DNA of 64,000 bases from Shewanella aestuarii (GTDB lineage: Bacteria; Pseudomonadota; Gammaproteobacteria; Enterobacterales; Shewanellaceae), in NCBI RefSeq assembly GCF_011765625.1, contig NZ_CP050313.1, positions 1,670,501-1,734,500 of the forward strand, read 5' to 3'. The notes under the pieces are model-generated. The model did not search any database, was not told the DNA's origin, and worked only from the letters and a program-made list of their open reading frames with translations. The number at the start of each line of letters is the position of its first letter. The stretch's first letter is position 1. Position numbers and translations under genes: made by a program. Of this stretch, positions 57,039 to 64,000 are shown in pieces.

Positions 57039-57722
57039 TTAGTAGAGCAGTTCACCTATGGGGTTTAGCAGTTTAGTAAATCCTTTGGTGAAATACAGTG
57101 GCGCATCAACGATTGTATAACACAAGCAACCTTCAGTGGTTTTGGGTGAATGTTGGTGGTTTTCGTCTAGCAGCATAAAGTCGCCAGGTTTATAACTATT
57201 AAATTCATCACTGAATTCACCAGCAAGTAATAAGGTTAACTCCGAGCCTTTATGGCTATGTTCTGGAATTTCGCCTTGTGCTTCTATGTGTAGCAAACTT
57301 GCCCTTGCTTTACCTTCCCCAGTATTCATACGTAAACGACTGACTTTTCCAATTCCTTGCCACTGGCCATCAACTTGCTTTCGTAACGCTCGTGGTAAGG
57401 TAAAGGTTTTGCCTTTAATGGTTATACTTGTAGAAACTGGTTGGGCTATTGTTGACGGCATTAAATCTAACATATCAAGCTTGTTGTCGAGAAGGTCTTC
57501 TAGCATTGAAGCCATGTCGAAGTTGGACTCATCAATATCAACTAGGTCATTGCTTGATGCTTCAAACACGTTTTTAGATTCTTCAGTAGTCAGCGCATCT
57601 AACTTTTGCTGACAAATCTTGCACATTTCTGCATGTGCTGAAATGGCAATAGACATAGATAAGGGTAACTGACCACGACTATGGAGAGTGAGTAAATGTT
57701 GATCCGGATGATAATTAATCAT
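57039..57722 (-). CDS. chrR: ChrR-family zinc anti-sigma factor
   Basis: A 227-residue anti-sigma factor. The N-terminal zinc-binding domain has the H-x3-C-x2-C signature at His30, Cys34 and Cys37 (ISAHAEMCKICQQ). The C-terminal half is a cupin (IEAQGEIPEHSHKGSELTLLLAGEFSDEFNSYKPGDFMLLDENHQHSP), as in ChrR of Rhodobacter, which releases its sigma factor under singlet oxygen or organic peroxide. The start codon overlaps the sigma gene stop by 8 bp, with GGAG inside the sigma gene, so the pair is translationally coupled. Confidence 0.93.
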   Translation of the reverse strand: MINYHPDQHLLTLHSRGQLPLSMSIAISAHAEMCKICQQKLDALTTEESKNVFEASSNDLVDIDESNFDMASMLEDLLDNKLDMLDLMPSTIAQPVSTSITIKGKTFTLPRALRKQVDGQWQGIGKVSRLRMNTGEGKARASLLHIEAQGEIPEHSHKGSELTLLLAGEFSDEFNSYKPGDFMLLDENHQHSPKTTEGCLCYTIVDAPLYFTKGFTKLLNPIGELLY

Positions 57723-58365
57723 AATGTTTCTCCATAAAGCCTTTCAATTTTTCTAAACCTAAGCGTAAGCGCGATTTTACTGTACCTATTGGTATATTGA
57801 GTTTATCTGCGAGTTCTTGCTGTGTCATTTCTTGCATGTAAATGCCTTGAACAACTTGTCGTTGCAGAAGAGGCAAATCATCTACATGACGTAGAAGTGT
57901 TGAATTTAATTTAAAATCATCTTCATTGTTTTCTGCATCATCACTATCAATGATTGGCCAAATGTCATCACCAAAAGCATCTTCACGGTTATGTTGCACC
58001 TTGCGCAGCATGTCGAAGCACTGATTACGCATAATAGTAAATACCCAAGTACTGACAGCTGCTTTATCTGCATTGTATAAATGGGCTTTTGTCCAAACAC
58101 GAACCATTGTTTCTTGTACTAAATCAGTTGCTAAACCTTGCTGATTTAATCTTTGGTTCCCAAAAGCGTTAATTTTAGGGCCAAAGTGATTGAAAAGCTT
58201 AGCGAAAGAAGCTTTACATCTTTGATTGGCCACTCGCATCATTAACTCTGATAATTGCTCAGCCGTAAGTGTTTTTTTGTCGGACAATTTTGACGTACCG
58301 TTTCTATTTGTAAGTGTTACCTTATCATAACGATTTTGTACGCTTTGTGATTGAAAATTTTCCAT
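57715..58365 (-). CDS. rpoE: ECF sigma factor of the RpoE/ChrR (ECF11) type
   Basis: A 216-residue extracytoplasmic-function sigma factor with region 2 (FAKLFNHFGPKINAFGNQRL, TDLVQETMVRVWTKAHLYNADKAAVSTWVFTIMRNQCFDMLRK) and region 4 (LPLLQRQVVQGIYMQEMTQQELADKLNIPIGTVKSRLRLGLEKLK). Pairing with ChrR identifies the singlet-oxygen/photo-oxidative stress type, distinct from the RseA-regulated RpoE of envelope stress. The start is ATG 58365. Upstream, TGATCC and TAATAC spaced by 18 bp fit the known promoter of this sigma class and suggest autoregulation. Confidence 0.92.
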   Translation of the reverse strand: MENFQSQSVQNRYDKVTLTNRNGTSKLSDKKTLTAEQLSELMMRVANQRCKASFAKLFNHFGPKINAFGNQRLNQQGLATDLVQETMVRVWTKAHLYNADKAAVSTWVFTIMRNQCFDMLRKVQHNREDAFGDDIWPIIDSDDAENNEDDFKLNSTLLRHVDDLPLLQRQVVQGIYMQEMTQQELADKLNIPIGTVKSRLRLGLEKLKGFMEKHYD

Positions 58366-58415
58366 TATCTTCACTCGCAACTAGATTAAGATTGATGTTG
58401 TTGTTTTATTACTCA

Positions 58416-58445
58416 GTATTACGAGCTCATTAATGGATAGGATCA
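58416..58445 (-). promoter_or_regulatory. Candidate ECF sigma autoregulated promoter
   Basis: On the minus strand, TGATCC (-35, at 58445-58440) and TAATAC (-10, at 58421-58416) are separated by 18 bp. They are close to the TGATCC/TAAGA promoter described for Rhodobacter sigma-E, and lie 51 bp upstream of the sigma gene start. Confidence 0.5.
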
Positions 58446-58467
58446 AAATAAGTTTAAATTAAAAAAT

Positions 58468-59112
58468 TTATTTTATGATATCTGAAATCAAAGATTGCGC
58501 CATTTTGTGGTCATCACTATTAATGCATTGATATTTTTCAGATGGCTTAAGTGGAATAATTTCCAGCCAGCGTTGGCAAACCCAAGCTATGTCATCAAAG
58601 TTGTCATCATGATAATGAGCTAAATGTTGGGGGTATTGGTTGAGTAAATCTTTCAGTGTCTCACTAAGCATTTTTTCTTCAGCTTGAGTGATGGTTTTAC
58701 TCTTTTGTTTTTTATTTACAATCAGTTTGTTATTGGTTTTCCCTGTTGTGGAAGCCATATCTGAGGACAATATTTTTGAAATTGACATTGACGGCCAACT
58801 GGCTAGCATCTTCACTTGCGCCCGTTTTAATCCATCATGTTCTACTGCTATGGACTCAATAACAAATTTTTGCTCGCCATAGATAGTAATTCCTAATAGG
58901 CCATCTGCTAATGTTTCAAAGTCAGTTATTTTACATAAGGTGCCAATTGGCAAAATTGATTTTTTATCATCACTTATCATGCATAAGCCAAAGCCTTGGC
59001 CACTTTTGAGTGATTCAGTCACTAACCGTTTATAGCGAGGTTCAAAGATACGAAGTTGACTATATCCCTGAGGCAGTAAGCACATTGATAAGGGGAATAT
59101 GGGGATGTTCAT
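58468..59112 (-). CDS. LON substrate-binding-domain protein
   Basis: A 214-residue protein containing the N-terminal substrate-binding domain of Lon proteases alone (MNIPIFPLSMCLLPQGYSQLRIFEPRYKRLVTESLKSGQGFGLCMI, then GTLCKITDFETLADGLLGITIYG). It lacks ATPase and protease domains, so it cannot degrade proteins by itself; adaptor or binding roles are possible. It is on the same strand as the ECF sigma gene, 102 bp upstream of it, and the gap contains the candidate sigma promoter. Confidence 0.88.
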   Translation of the reverse strand: MNIPIFPLSMCLLPQGYSQLRIFEPRYKRLVTESLKSGQGFGLCMISDDKKSILPIGTLCKITDFETLADGLLGITIYGEQKFVIESIAVEHDGLKRAQVKMLASWPSMSISKILSSDMASTTGKTNNKLIVNKKQKSKTITQAEEKMLSETLKDLLNQYPQHLAHYHDDNFDDIAWVCQRWLEIIPLKPSEKYQCINSDDHKMAQSLISDIIK

Positions 59113-59175
59113 AACAAGCCTTATATGATTGAATTTAATATAATTACTTACGATTTCATGCGGCTATTAGTTCAA

Positions 59176-59700
59176 TTAATTTGTGTGTTTTACCCAAATA
59201 ATGTCTGTTTGATTAATACTTAAGTTATCAAGCTTCTGCATGAAACGTTGCCGAACGTCTGCTGGTAAAGTTTTATTTCGAGATAAAATCCAAGCATAAG
59301 AATTGTTTGGTCCTATCACCAAAGAATCGGAATAGCTGCCATCTTCCTGTATCACTAAGTCATGAATTTGATAGGCACCGTAAAATGGGCCAAAAAATGA
59401 TACTTTTAGTAAGCCTTTGTTTTCTTCTTCAATGAAATAGGCTTTTCCGATTGCTTGGTCCCATTGATTTGAAAAATGATTGAACCCTTTATTGGTTACA
59501 ATCACTTTGTTGTCTTCTAATTGATAATTTGCTGTAACCTTATCCATACCTCTTTCGAAAGAATGGTCTAATCTTGCAATTTCATACCAGTTTCCCATGT
59601 ATTGTTTGACATCAAAGTTATCAACAACACTGACTTTGTTATCAATTACAGTGCAAGCTTGCAATGTAAAGAGTGTCAAAATACAAACGAGATGACGCAT
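59176..59700 (-). CDS. blc: Outer-membrane lipocalin lipoprotein Blc
   Basis: A 174-residue lipocalin with a lipoprotein signal (MRHLVCILTLFTLQAC, Cys16) and the lipocalin signature YMGNWYEIARLDHSFERGMDKVTANYQL, followed by SFFGPFYGAYQIHDLVI and NNSYAWILSRNK. E. coli Blc sits on the inner face of the outer membrane and binds fatty acids or lysophospholipids. Lipocalin genes are often near ECF sigma/ChrR loci, so it may be in this regulon, although no sigma promoter is visible directly upstream. Confidence 0.92.
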   Translation of the reverse strand: MRHLVCILTLFTLQACTVIDNKVSVVDNFDVKQYMGNWYEIARLDHSFERGMDKVTANYQLEDNKVIVTNKGFNHFSNQWDQAIGKAYFIEEENKGLLKVSFFGPFYGAYQIHDLVIQEDGSYSDSLVIGPNNSYAWILSRNKTLPADVRQRFMQKLDNLSINQTDIIWVKHTN

Positions 59701-59893
59701 AGTTTTTCCTTAACGTTGTGATTAATTGGGTTAATGTTTTGTTGGCATTCATTACGTGCATTTGGCCTATTTAGATCTACAATTGTGAGTGTATAAGTCA
59801 TTCATTGAGAATATTTATGTTTATAATGACGCTATACACTGTATTTCTAATAAGAGTTCGTTCTGTAAGAGGATGAACAGGTGGTAAAGTTTA

Positions 59894-60844
59894 ATGAAAA
59901 AAGTGCTTGATACTGTTGATCAACGTACCAATTTGGTGGGTGAAAATCGACTAGAATTATTGTTATTTAGAATCAATTCAACCCAACTTTTTGCCATTAA
60001 TGTGTTTAAGGTAAAAGAAGTGGTGAGAGTACCTCCTATGTCGGCTATGCCGGGTAGTAACAACAACATCTGTGGTGTTGCTAATATCCGTGGTACTTCA
60101 ATTCCAGTGATTAATTTACGCAGTGCAATTGGATTTTCGCCACTTCCAATTACCGAAGACTGTAATTTAATTATTACCGAATACAACCGCAGTGTTCAGG
60201 GGTTTTTGGTGGGTAAAGTTGAACACATTGTCAACATGACTTGGGGCGATATTATGCCTCCTCCAAAAACTGCAGGTAAGCATAATTACCTAACAGCGAT
60301 CACTAAATTAGAAGAAAATGGACTTTCTCAACTTGTGTCTATCATTGATGTTGAAAAGGTGCTCGCTGAGATTATTGATTATGATATTCGTTTATCAGAT
60401 GGCATCCTTGACGAAAGCCTTACAGATAAATTAGTCGGCCGTAAAATATTAGTTGTTGATGACTCAAGCACTGCACGAAAGCAAGTCAGAGAAACCTTAG
60501 GTCAATTAGGGCTTGAAATTATTGAAGCATCAGATGGTTTACAGGCATTGAACTTACTACAGTATTGGCTCGAGCAAGGCAAAGATGTGGCCAGTGAACT
60601 GTTAATGATGATTACTGATGCAGAAATGCCTGAAATGGACGGCTACAAGTTAACCTCAGAAGTAAGAGCAGATCCTCGAATGGCGTCGCTATTTATTACC
60701 TTAAATACTTCACTGAGTGGCAGTTTTAATAATGCTATGGTCGATAAAGTGGGTTGTGATGCCTTTATTTCAAAATTTCAGCCTGACTTATTGGTGACAG
60801 AGGTTCAAAATAGGTTACGAACACTTTTAGCTGCATCGTGCTAA
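59894..60844 (+). CDS. cheV: Chemotaxis protein CheV
   Basis: A 316-residue coupling protein with an N-terminal CheW-like domain (LLLFRINSTQLFAINVFKVKEVVRVPPMSAMPGSNNNICGVANIRGTSIPVINL) and a C-terminal receiver domain. The receiver has the acidic pair VVDDSS and the phospho-acceptor Asp in MITDAEMPEMDGY. It links chemoreceptors to CheA, and phosphorylation tunes this link. The only chemoreceptor in this window is at 42.9 kb. A hairpin with a U-tract lies 28 bp after the stop. Confidence 0.95.
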   Translation: MKKVLDTVDQRTNLVGENRLELLLFRINSTQLFAINVFKVKEVVRVPPMSAMPGSNNNICGVANIRGTSIPVINLRSAIGFSPLPITEDCNLIITEYNRSVQGFLVGKVEHIVNMTWGDIMPPPKTAGKHNYLTAITKLEENGLSQLVSIIDVEKVLAEIIDYDIRLSDGILDESLTDKLVGRKILVVDDSSTARKQVRETLGQLGLEIIEASDGLQALNLLQYWLEQGKDVASELLMMITDAEMPEMDGYKLTSEVRADPRMASLFITLNTSLSGSFNNAMVDKVGCDAFISKFQPDLLVTEVQNRLRTLLAASC

Positions 60845-60861
60845 ACACATACTTGTTGTAC

Positions 60862-61524
60862 TTAATTATCTAAATCCTCAATCAATTCATTGAGGATTTT
60901 TTTATGCATACTTGGTGTAACACCGATGTGTAATCTTGCTAATTTGACCGCATGTCCAAACTTTTCTTTACCTAATAAATTCACAAGCTGTTGTAAAAAT
61001 AGTTCATCAACACCAAGTACTTGCACATAATGTTTAATGGCTTTATTGATATGATTAAAGGTTAAATCGTCAAATTCGAATGCAAGGGTGTTCGTGTTAG
61101 CATATAAGGGATCATTTTCAAGCACTTGGCCATCAATACTTAGTTGCCAACCTTGAGCATTTACCCTTTGTTGGGCAATTTGGAACATCATCCAAGCACT
61201 TTTTTTAAAGCCACCAAAAATTTTGCAATCAAATTCAGATTCGGCTAATTCTTGTTCAGTCCAATTAATACCAATGGCGAGATCTTTGCGGTAAATGTGC
61301 ATTAATTGATCTTTTACTGCGGCACGACATTCCCAAATAGAAGTTAATAAGTGTTTATTTGCTAGCCCCTGACATTCTTTGCAAGCTGGGACGCTTAATG
61401 ATGGGTGCGGCGTATGAGACATGCGCCAATAGTTGACTTGAGTATTGCAAGGTTCTTCACAAAACCAGCATATGTGTCTTTTTTCGAAAGGAATATCAAC
61501 TAAGGTTGGCGTCTGACATGTCAT
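60862..61524 (-). CDS. Hypothetical protein with zinc-ribbon-like cysteines
   Basis: A 220-residue protein of a type seen in Shewanella; function unknown. The N-terminus has paired cysteines (HICWFCEEPCNTQVNYW and SVPACKECQGLANKHLL) that could bind zinc. The rest is helical, with no signal peptide or membrane segment. Its C-terminal HKKILNELIEDLDN region overlaps the cheV terminator. A GGGTAGC hairpin at 61560-61580 separates it from the DUF2750 gene upstream. Confidence 0.75.
   Translation of the reverse strand: MTCQTPTLVDIPFEKRHICWFCEEPCNTQVNYWRMSHTPHPSLSVPACKECQGLANKHLLTSIWECRAAVKDQLMHIYRKDLAIGINWTEQELAESEFDCKIFGGFKKSAWMMFQIAQQRVNAQGWQLSIDGQVLENDPLYANTNTLAFEFDDLTFNHINKAIKHYVQVLGVDELFLQQLVNLLGKEKFGHAVKLARLHIGVTPSMHKKILNELIEDLDN
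60872..60904. terminator. Terminator downstream of cheV, inside the convergent gene
   Basis: AAATCCTCAAT pairs with ATTGAGGATTT around a 6-base loop, followed by further T. It lies within the last codons of the convergent gene (from 60862), so that gene's 3' end doubles as cheV's terminator. Confidence 0.8.
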
Positions 61525-61559
61525 ATTGATTAATTAGATAAATTAAAATAAAAACAAAA

Positions 61560-61580
61560 GGGTAGCTATAAAGGCTACCC
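61560..61580 (-). terminator. Terminator downstream of the DUF2750 gene
   Basis: GGGTAGC, seven-base loop, GCTACCC. On the minus strand it is followed by TTTTGTTTTTATTTT. Confidence 0.82.
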
Positions 61581-61612
61581 ATTTGAATGGTGATTTGATT
61601 TAATCGGTATAG

Positions 61613-61972
61613 TTACTCAGATTCAATATCAACTAGGCTTTTAGCAAGAATAATTGGATCAATCTCAAAGCATTCTTGCTCAGCTTCCCAATTGACACCA
61701 ATCATAACGCCATCATCATTTAAATCACCCACCCAATACTCGAGAAAGTCGTTTAATGAAATACTCACGGCTTGATAATCAGCCCACTCTTCAGTGCAAT
61801 GGCTTTTAGCTGCTTGCTCTGTTGACCAAAGAGGCATGACATCGGTTTCTTCATATTCAGATGAGTCGCAAACGACCCAACCTTCACCCGTTTCGTCTTG
61901 AAGACCCCAAACAACTTGATGCTCTTTTACATTTTCAATGAAGTTTTCTAACGCTGGGTTTTGTTCAGTCAT
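61613..61972 (-). CDS. DUF2750 protein
   Basis: A 119-residue acidic protein of the DUF2750 family (VVWGLQDETGEGWVVCDSSEYEETDVMPLWSTEQAAKSHCTEEWADY, then LNDFLEYWVGDLNDDGVMIGVNWEAEQE). Such small, Trp-rich acidic proteins occur in many gammaproteobacteria, sometimes beside toxin-immunity genes, but no toxin is seen here. Function is unknown. It is a single gene, divergent from the lytic transglycosylase gene. Confidence 0.88.
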   Translation of the reverse strand: MTEQNPALENFIENVKEHQVVWGLQDETGEGWVVCDSSEYEETDVMPLWSTEQAAKSHCTEEWADYQAVSISLNDFLEYWVGDLNDDGVMIGVNWEAEQECFEIDPIILAKSLVDIESE

Positions 61973-62077
61973 GATGTTTCTCTTTAATAAGGATTAAAAA
62001 TCAAGATCATTATACTTTATGAAACTCTAAGCGAAAGGTTTTATTCAAAATCAGTTATTTTATCGATTCAGACCCTT

Positions 62078-63358
62078 GTGAACTTGGACAGTATCAGTCA
62101 CGATATCTGTCACTTATTTCCTTTTATGATTGGGTGCCACTTGAGTCGTATACAAGTTTGTTCTATCGCGCCAGCCATGCTGATAACATTCACTTTCTCT
62201 CAACATGTTTATGCTAATACTGATTTTGAGCAGTGCGTCAGTCAGCTTCAGGTTAAAGCCAAACAGCATGGTATTTCACAAGCCACCATAGATACCACTG
62301 TGGCTAATTTAAGCTTTGTTCCTCGTGTGATTGAGTTAGATCAACAACAACCTGAATTTACCACCACATTCAAAGATTACTATGAGAAACGCGTGACAGA
62401 TTGGCGGGTAAAAGAAGGTCGAAAATTATTTGCAACGCATCGCCAATTACTCAATAAGTTGACACAACAATACGGTGTACCGGGTCAGTATGTTATTGCC
62501 TTTTGGGGCTTAGAGACAAATTATGGTAGCTATAAAGGTAAAATGTCAGTACTCAACTCGCTGGCAACGCTAGCCTGTGACCCTCGCAGAAGTGAGTACT
62601 TCACCCAAGAATTAATGCAAGCTTTGACATTAAAAGAGCGATATCAATTCAGTGATGATCAAATGGTGGGTTCGTGGGCTGGTGCGATGGGGCATACCCA
62701 ATTTATGCCAACTAATTATCTTAAATATGCCGTAGATGGTGATGGTGATGGTAAAGCCGATTTATGGAACAGTACTGCCGATGCCTTAACTTCAGCAGCA
62801 AACTTTTTACAGCATTTAGGTTGGCAAGCTACTGAGCGCTGGGGAAGGGAAGTACTGTTGCCAGATAATTACGATTTTGCTCATCTTGGCAAAAATGCTG
62901 CCCAACCTTTGAGTCAATGGGCGAAGTTAAATATTAAACAGGTCAATGGGCAACCGCTTCCTACCCCTGACATGAATGCCGCATTATACGTACCAGCAGG
63001 GCACACAGGACCAGCATTTTTGGGCTATGAAAATTTCAATGTCATCATGCGTTGGAATCGTTCAGAGTTTTATGCCATTGCGGTGGGCAAGCTTGCCGAT
63101 CAAATTAATGGTGCAACAGGTATTGTTAAATCAATACCTGCACATAGACGTTTAAACAGAGCGACAGTGACAGAATTACAACAAAAGCTAAATGATGCTG
63201 GCTTTGAGGTTGGCAAACCCGATGGTATATGGGGCAGTAATTCTGTTGCTGGTTTGCAAGCTTATCAACGTCAACAAGGATTAATTGCAGATGGATACCC
63301 TGATCAAACCACTTTTGATAAATTAGGAATCAAGATTAACGGATTGCCGCAGCAATAA
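62078..63358 (+). CDS. Lytic murein transglycosylase, MltB-like, with peptidoglycan-binding domain
   Basis: A 426-residue periplasmic enzyme that cleaves peptidoglycan glycan strands to 1,6-anhydro ends. It carries a signal-like leader, the MltB-type catalytic domain (FVPRVIELDQQQPEF, then YVIAFWGLETNYGSYKGKMSVLNSLATLA, with catalytic Glu in GLETNYG; GSWAGAMGHTQFMPTNYL) and a C-terminal PG_binding_1 domain (LQQKLNDAGFEVGKPDGIWGSNSVAGLQAYQRQQGL). The start is uncertain: GTG 62078 has no Shine-Dalgarno. ATG 62126 or ATG 62177 would shorten the leader. Confidence 0.92.
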   Translation: MNLDSISHDICHLFPFMIGCHLSRIQVCSIAPAMLITFTFSQHVYANTDFEQCVSQLQVKAKQHGISQATIDTTVANLSFVPRVIELDQQQPEFTTTFKDYYEKRVTDWRVKEGRKLFATHRQLLNKLTQQYGVPGQYVIAFWGLETNYGSYKGKMSVLNSLATLACDPRRSEYFTQELMQALTLKERYQFSDDQMVGSWAGAMGHTQFMPTNYLKYAVDGDGDGKADLWNSTADALTSAANFLQHLGWQATERWGREVLLPDNYDFAHLGKNAAQPLSQWAKLNIKQVNGQPLPTPDMNAALYVPAGHTGPAFLGYENFNVIMRWNRSEFYAIAVGKLADQINGATGIVKSIPAHRRLNRATVTELQQKLNDAGFEVGKPDGIWGSNSVAGLQAYQRQQGLIADGYPDQTTFDKLGIKINGLPQQ

Positions 63359-63450
63359 GCATTTGATAAGCTCACGCCACATTTAATGTTTCAGTATTGT
63401 TTGAATTAATACTTTGTACTGAGATAGACAGAATTTAAAAAGGAAAAACA

Positions 63451-63933
63451 ATGGTCATTCAAGACGATATGGTTGTGCAATTTAATTACACATTGCGCGA
63501 CGAAAAAGGTGACATAATTGAATCGAATGAAGGCCGCGATCCTATTGCCTACCTTCATGGTCACGATAATATGATGCCAGGGATTGAAAATGCTATCGCA
63601 GGGAAAGAAATTGGAGCCAAATTTAGTGTCACTCCTGCACCGGCAGATACTTATGGTGAGCGTCAAGAAGGTGCTGAACAACGTGTTTCGGTAAAGCATT
63701 TAGTCGGTGCTAAAGTTTGGAAACCTGGTATGGCAGCTATGGTACATACTGATCAAGGTCAGCGCCAAGTGACTGTGCTGAAAGTGGGTAAATTTATGGC
63801 AACGGTTGATGTAAATCACCCACTTGCTGGTCGTGAACTGACATTTGACATTGAGGTTGTTGGTGCGCGTGACGCTAGCGATGAAGAAATCGCCCATGGT
63901 CATGCCCATGGTGTTGGTGGACATCATCACTAG
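63451..63933 (+). CDS. slyD: FKBP-type peptidyl-prolyl isomerase SlyD
   Basis: A 160-residue cytoplasmic prolyl isomerase and chaperone. The FKBP domain starts MVIQDDMVVQFNYTLRDEKGDIIESN and contains YLHGHDNMMPGIENAI. An inserted flap carries the chaperone activity, and the C-terminal tail is histidine-rich (HGHAHGVGGHHH), binding nickel as in E. coli SlyD, though shorter. The start is ATG 63451, with AAAGGAAA upstream. It is 92 bp downstream of the transglycosylase gene on the same strand. Confidence 0.93.
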   Translation: MVIQDDMVVQFNYTLRDEKGDIIESNEGRDPIAYLHGHDNMMPGIENAIAGKEIGAKFSVTPAPADTYGERQEGAEQRVSVKHLVGAKVWKPGMAAMVHTDQGQRQVTVLKVGKFMATVDVNHPLAGRELTFDIEVVGARDASDEEIAHGHAHGVGGHHH

Positions 63934-64000
63934 GTTGTAGTGTCGGTTTAGCTGTGTCTTCCCTCGGCTAACAATACTAAATGTTGTTGGTTTTAAGTTT

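Overview
The window is a gammaproteobacterial chromosome segment, almost certainly Shewanella (cold or marine type). The evidence is the low G+C, A/T-ending codon use, and gene orders norM/ribE, thrS-infC-rpmI-rplT, minCDE-ycgL-ycgN, nhaB/fadR, hda and bepA-yfgD-perM, together with a melA-type 4-hydroxyphenylpyruvate dioxygenase. No tRNA, rRNA, CRISPR array or prophage is visible.

Layout. Positions 1-1540 are accessory DNA: the 3' part of an HNH nuclease gene, the first ten codons of a second gene, and a decayed IS6-type insertion sequence abutting norM. Positions 1545-9985 are housekeeping: efflux, riboflavin, translation (thrS-infC-rpmI-rplT), YoaA helicase and TsaB. From 10 to 16 kb lie a hypothetical gene, an M50 protease/methyltransferase/hydrolase run, fadD and rnd. 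From 16 to 24 kb lie the Min division-site genes, dsbB, nhaB and fadR, and small envelope genes. From 24 to 38 kb are a large AsmA-like envelope protein, uraA, hda, a putative zinc-protease lipoprotein, bepA-yfgD and perM. From 38 to 47 kb are periplasmic and outer-membrane functions: nucleotidase, PstS-like protein, porin, chemoreceptor and gamma-glutamyltransferase. From 47 to 52 kb is a tyrosine/homogentisate catabolism block (hppD, hmgA, LysR regulator). From 52 to 64 kb are miscellaneous core genes, an ECF sigma/ChrR pair, cheV, a lytic transglycosylase and slyD.

How genes work together: MinC/D/E place the division septum. FadR and FadD belong to fatty-acid sensing and activation, and a FadR-like site lies just upstream of fadR. 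HppD and HmgA are consecutive steps of tyrosine breakdown. The ECF sigma and its ChrR anti-sigma overlap and share a candidate autoregulated promoter. YfgD and BepA are adjacent, and BepA acts in outer-membrane quality control.

The most notable observations are as follows. (1) infC starts at a non-canonical AUA codon, which hides its first 69 codons from ATG-based gene calling. (2) Five single-base losses in short homopolymers break four genes: the HNH gene, a COG3146 gene, hmgA, and the LysR gene (twice). They could be sequencing errors or real decay. If the hmgA break is real, intact HppD should cause homogentisate/pyomelanin accumulation. (3) A nested perfect-arm hairpin of about 75 bp lies near a 57-residue orphan gene. 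(4) A PstS-like/porin/chemoreceptor cluster has no transporter permease. I did not find a convincing, wholly new multi-gene system. The left edge is the likeliest place for one, but most of it lies outside the window.
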